Below, piece after piece: positions 62,130 to 64,000 of a stretch of DNA of 64,000 nt; the stretch's first letter is position 1, and each line of letters starts with the position of its first letter. The position numbers were made by a program, and so were the translations under genes. The notes under the pieces are model-generated. The model searched no databases. It was not told the origin of the DNA and saw only the letters and a list, made by a program, of their open reading frames with translations. Origin of the DNA: Chersky-267 sp963813705 (GTDB lineage: Bacteria > Chloroflexota > Limnocylindria > Limnocylindrales > CSP1-4); the NCBI GenBank assembly GCA_963813705.1, contig CAWFAH010000008.1:1-64000 (forward strand). The letters run 5' to 3'.

Positions 62130-63725
62130 GTGACCGTCGACCCAAGCGTCGTCCTGGCCCTCGATCTCGGCACCGCCACGGCGGCCGGCGCGGTGATCGG
62201 GCGCCTCGGCGACCGGCGCCGGTTGCTCGGCTCCGTGGCGCTGCCCGCCGGCGTGGCCGACGACGACCTCGCCGGGCACCTCGTGGACCGCCTCAGCGCA
62301 GCGGATCCGGAGATCGCCAACCGGCTCGGCTTCGAGCCCGGGGCGGCGGCCGCGATCCCGCGTCTCGTCGCCCGCTCCGCGCCGCCGCCCGTCCTGGCGA
62401 TCCTGGCGACGACCGTTCGCGACGGGACGGCCGTCGAGGCCGTCGCCGGGCTGGCCGGGTGGCAGACCCGCCGCGCGAGCCTGGATCAGGACGGAACGGT
62501 CGGGCTCACCAGGACCGCCCTCCGACCCGACGTCGACGCGATCGCCGTCACCGGCGAGCCGGCCACGAGCCGCGAAGAGATCGCGGCGATCGCCGAGCTC
62601 GCGGCGACGGCCGCCGGTCTCGCCTCGCGGCCGTCGGCCGGACCGATGATCCTCGTCGGGGAGCTCGCCCGGGACGACCTCCCGACCGCCGGTGCCGGAC
62701 CGGATGGCCGCGGCCCCGTGTACGTCCCGGGACCCACCGCCGGCGTCCCACCGGGCGAGCCGCTCCGCCACTTGCTCGATCGCCTGGACCCGACCGACCG
62801 CGCGCCGCGCCGGCTGGCCCTGGCCGCGCTGTGCGACCTCGCGACCGTGCTCGACCGGCGCGTGGAGCTCGTCGAGATCGGCTTCGACGGCGGCCTCCGG
62901 GCGCTCGCCGGACCGGCCGGGCTCGAGGCCCCGGCCGCGATCGTCCCGTCCGCCGCGATCATCCCGGCCGAGCTCGACGACGACGCGGTCGACGAGGTCC
63001 TCGCCTGGTCGACCGTCGTCCTCGACCGGCACCGGATGCGCGACCGCCTGCGCGAGCTCCGGCTCTCGCCGTGGGTCGAGTCGCACGGCGACGGTGCCCG
63101 GCTCCGACTGGCCATCGCCCGGGCGGCAGTCGGCCGGCTCGTCCGCGCCACGCCGGCGATCGAGGCGCTCGCGGCGCCGGACCTCATCGTCGTGGCCGGC
63201 GGGGCCTGGGCGGCGGCTCCCGGCCCGGCGATCGCCCTGGCGATCGCCGACGTCGTCCGCCGGCCGGGTGCCAGCCAGCTCGCCTTCGACCATGCCCGGC
63301 TGCTCGGCCCGCTCGGCTCGATCGACGATCCGTCCGCGCGTCGCGAGCTGGTCGCCGAGCTGGCCGACGATCTGCTGGCGCCGCTGGGCAGCGTCATCGT
63401 CCCGCAGGGGCTGCGGGCCGGCCGAAGCGCCGGGCGCCTCACCGTGCGCGGCGCGTCGGGCGAGACCGAGCTCGACCTCGTCCCGGGCGGCCTTCAGCTC
63501 GTCGACCTGCCGCCGGGCGCGGTGGCGACCGTGGACCTGCGCTTCCGCGACCCCGTCGGGCTCGGTACCCGCGGCCGGCGGCTGAGCGTCGAGGTCGGCG
63601 GCGGGCTCGGCGGGCTCCTCGTCGACCTGCGCGACGTGCCCCTGCGGCTGCCCGAGCGAACGGAGCGCCGGCGGGCGATGCTCGACGCCTGGGAGGCCGC
63701 CTTCTGGGCGGGCCGGGGCGGATGA
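62130..63725 (+). CDS. GlmL/MutL-family actin-fold ATPase
   Basis: A 531-residue protein of the glutamate-mutase-L (GlmL) type by gestalt. It has the actin-like phosphate 1 motif LALDLGTATAAGAVIGRLGD near residue 9, a second repeat of the fold with VGELARDDLP, and DLIVVAGGAWAAAPGPAIALAIAD. GlmL proteins are often encoded near cobalamin-dependent mutases and may act as chaperones. No mutase subunit lies in the window. The last 110 residues look like beta domains (GRLTVRGASGETELDLVPGG). Function is uncertain. It overlaps the following gene by 4 nt (ATGA). Confidence 0.75.
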   Translation: MTVDPSVVLALDLGTATAAGAVIGRLGDRRRLLGSVALPAGVADDDLAGHLVDRLSAADPEIANRLGFEPGAAAAIPRLVARSAPPPVLAILATTVRDGTAVEAVAGLAGWQTRRASLDQDGTVGLTRTALRPDVDAIAVTGEPATSREEIAAIAELAATAAGLASRPSAGPMILVGELARDDLPTAGAGPDGRGPVYVPGPTAGVPPGEPLRHLLDRLDPTDRAPRRLALAALCDLATVLDRRVELVEIGFDGGLRALAGPAGLEAPAAIVPSAAIIPAELDDDAVDEVLAWSTVVLDRHRMRDRLRELRLSPWVESHGDGARLRLAIARAAVGRLVRATPAIEALAAPDLIVVAGGAWAAAPGPAIALAIADVVRRPGASQLAFDHARLLGPLGSIDDPSARRELVAELADDLLAPLGSVIVPQGLRAGRSAGRLTVRGASGETELDLVPGGLQLVDLPPGAVATVDLRFRDPVGLGTRGRRLSVEVGGGLGGLLVDLRDVPLRLPERTERRRAMLDAWEAAFWAGRGG

Positions 63726-64000
63726 CCGACCTGCTCGCCCCCGTCGCGGCGACCGGGTTGCCGCCCGGGCTCGCGCTCGTCCCGGCCCGCCGGATGTTCG
63801 ACCCCGCGCCGGAGGCGCGGTTCGAGCTCGGTCCGGGCGACCGGATCCTCGTCGATCCCGGTGCTGCCGTCACGCCCGGGCTCGAGCTGGCCGAACGCCA
63901 GCGCGACCCGCGTCTCGACGACGGCCCGCCGGTCGCTGAGCCGGAGCAGAGCGACACCCCGGCGCTCCAGGCGGGCGACTGGTGGCCCGGTGACGGCCAC
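63722..64000 (+). CDS. Unknown protein, 5' part (cut by window end)
   Basis: The first 93 codons of an open gene that starts with ATG inside the stop of the previous gene. The sequence reads MTDLLAPVAATGLPPGLALV, then FDPAPEARFELGPGDRILVDPGAAVTPGLELAE. The GDRILVDPGAAVTPGLELAE part resembles the rhythm of barrel-sandwich hybrid domains, but this is weak. The remainder lies outside the window and no function can be assigned. Coupling with the GlmL-like gene suggests they act together. Confidence 0.7.
   Translation, partial: MTDLLAPVAATGLPPGLALVPARRMFDPAPEARFELGPGDRILVDPGAAVTPGLELAERQRDPRLDDGPPVAEPEQSDTPALQAGDWWPGDGH

Overview
The window is about 70% GC and reads almost entirely on the + strand. 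It looks like the main information-processing chromosome region of a high-GC, single-membrane bacterium. I infer Chloroflexota, probably close to Candidatus Limnocylindria, from the LysM protein with an N-terminal cysteine cluster, the GlmL-like ATPase pair, the Bacillus-like clpC-radA-yacL-ispDF-cysS-rlmB order, the zinc-type S14, S4 and L36 proteins and the actinobacterial-style coiled-coil insertion in RpoC. The phylum is an inference; no marker was searched.

Layout. 1-385: the 3' end of a 23S rRNA gene and a complete 5S gene. 433-2046: a LysM membrane protein convergent with an Fpg/Nei DNA glycosylase, the only confident minus-strand gene. 2259-4445: ribosomal protein S1 with unusual repeat arms. 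4655-14468: clpC, radA, a PIN-TRAM protein, an ispDF fusion, cysS and an rlmB-type methyltransferase whose 5' end seems frameshifted. 14586-17277: tRNA-Thr(TGT), tRNA-Tyr(GTA), tRNA-Thr(GGT), tuf copy 1, rpmG, tRNA-Trp, secE and nusG. 17432-28466: rplKAJL and rpoBC. 28704-50475: the str, S10, spc and alpha operons in canonical order, with tuf copy 2, secY, adk, map, infA, rpmJ, rpoA, truA, rplM and rpsI. 50706-61957: argF, a TPR protein, then cdaA-cdaR-glmM-glmS-acpS-nnrD-alr with a macro-domain gene and a small unknown gene. 62130-64000: a GlmL-like actin-fold ATPase and the start of an unknown gene cut by the window edge.

How it works together. Most of the window makes ribosomes, elongation factors and RNA polymerase from closely packed, often overlapping genes. 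Promoters with TTGACA-like -35 and TATCCT, TACAGT or TATCAT -10 boxes precede rpsA, clpC, the tRNA-tuf unit, rpoB (two in tandem), rpsL and infA. The downstream block joins c-di-AMP synthesis (CdaA and its regulator CdaR) to UDP-GlcNAc precursor supply (GlmM, GlmS), acyl-carrier-protein activation, NAD(P)H-hydrate repair and D-alanine synthesis, a cell-envelope programme.

Most unusual points: four copies of a 45-residue acidic helical repeat, two on each side of the S1 domains; two tuf genes identical to the base across a sharply bounded 1209-nt tract; a family of GC-rich intergenic repeats with a conserved small hairpin; several genes with a -10 box only 6-9 nt before the start codon and no Shine-Dalgarno (likely leaderless); a Ser at the RpoB position equivalent to E. 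coli His526; and a GlmL-like ATPase without a visible mutase.
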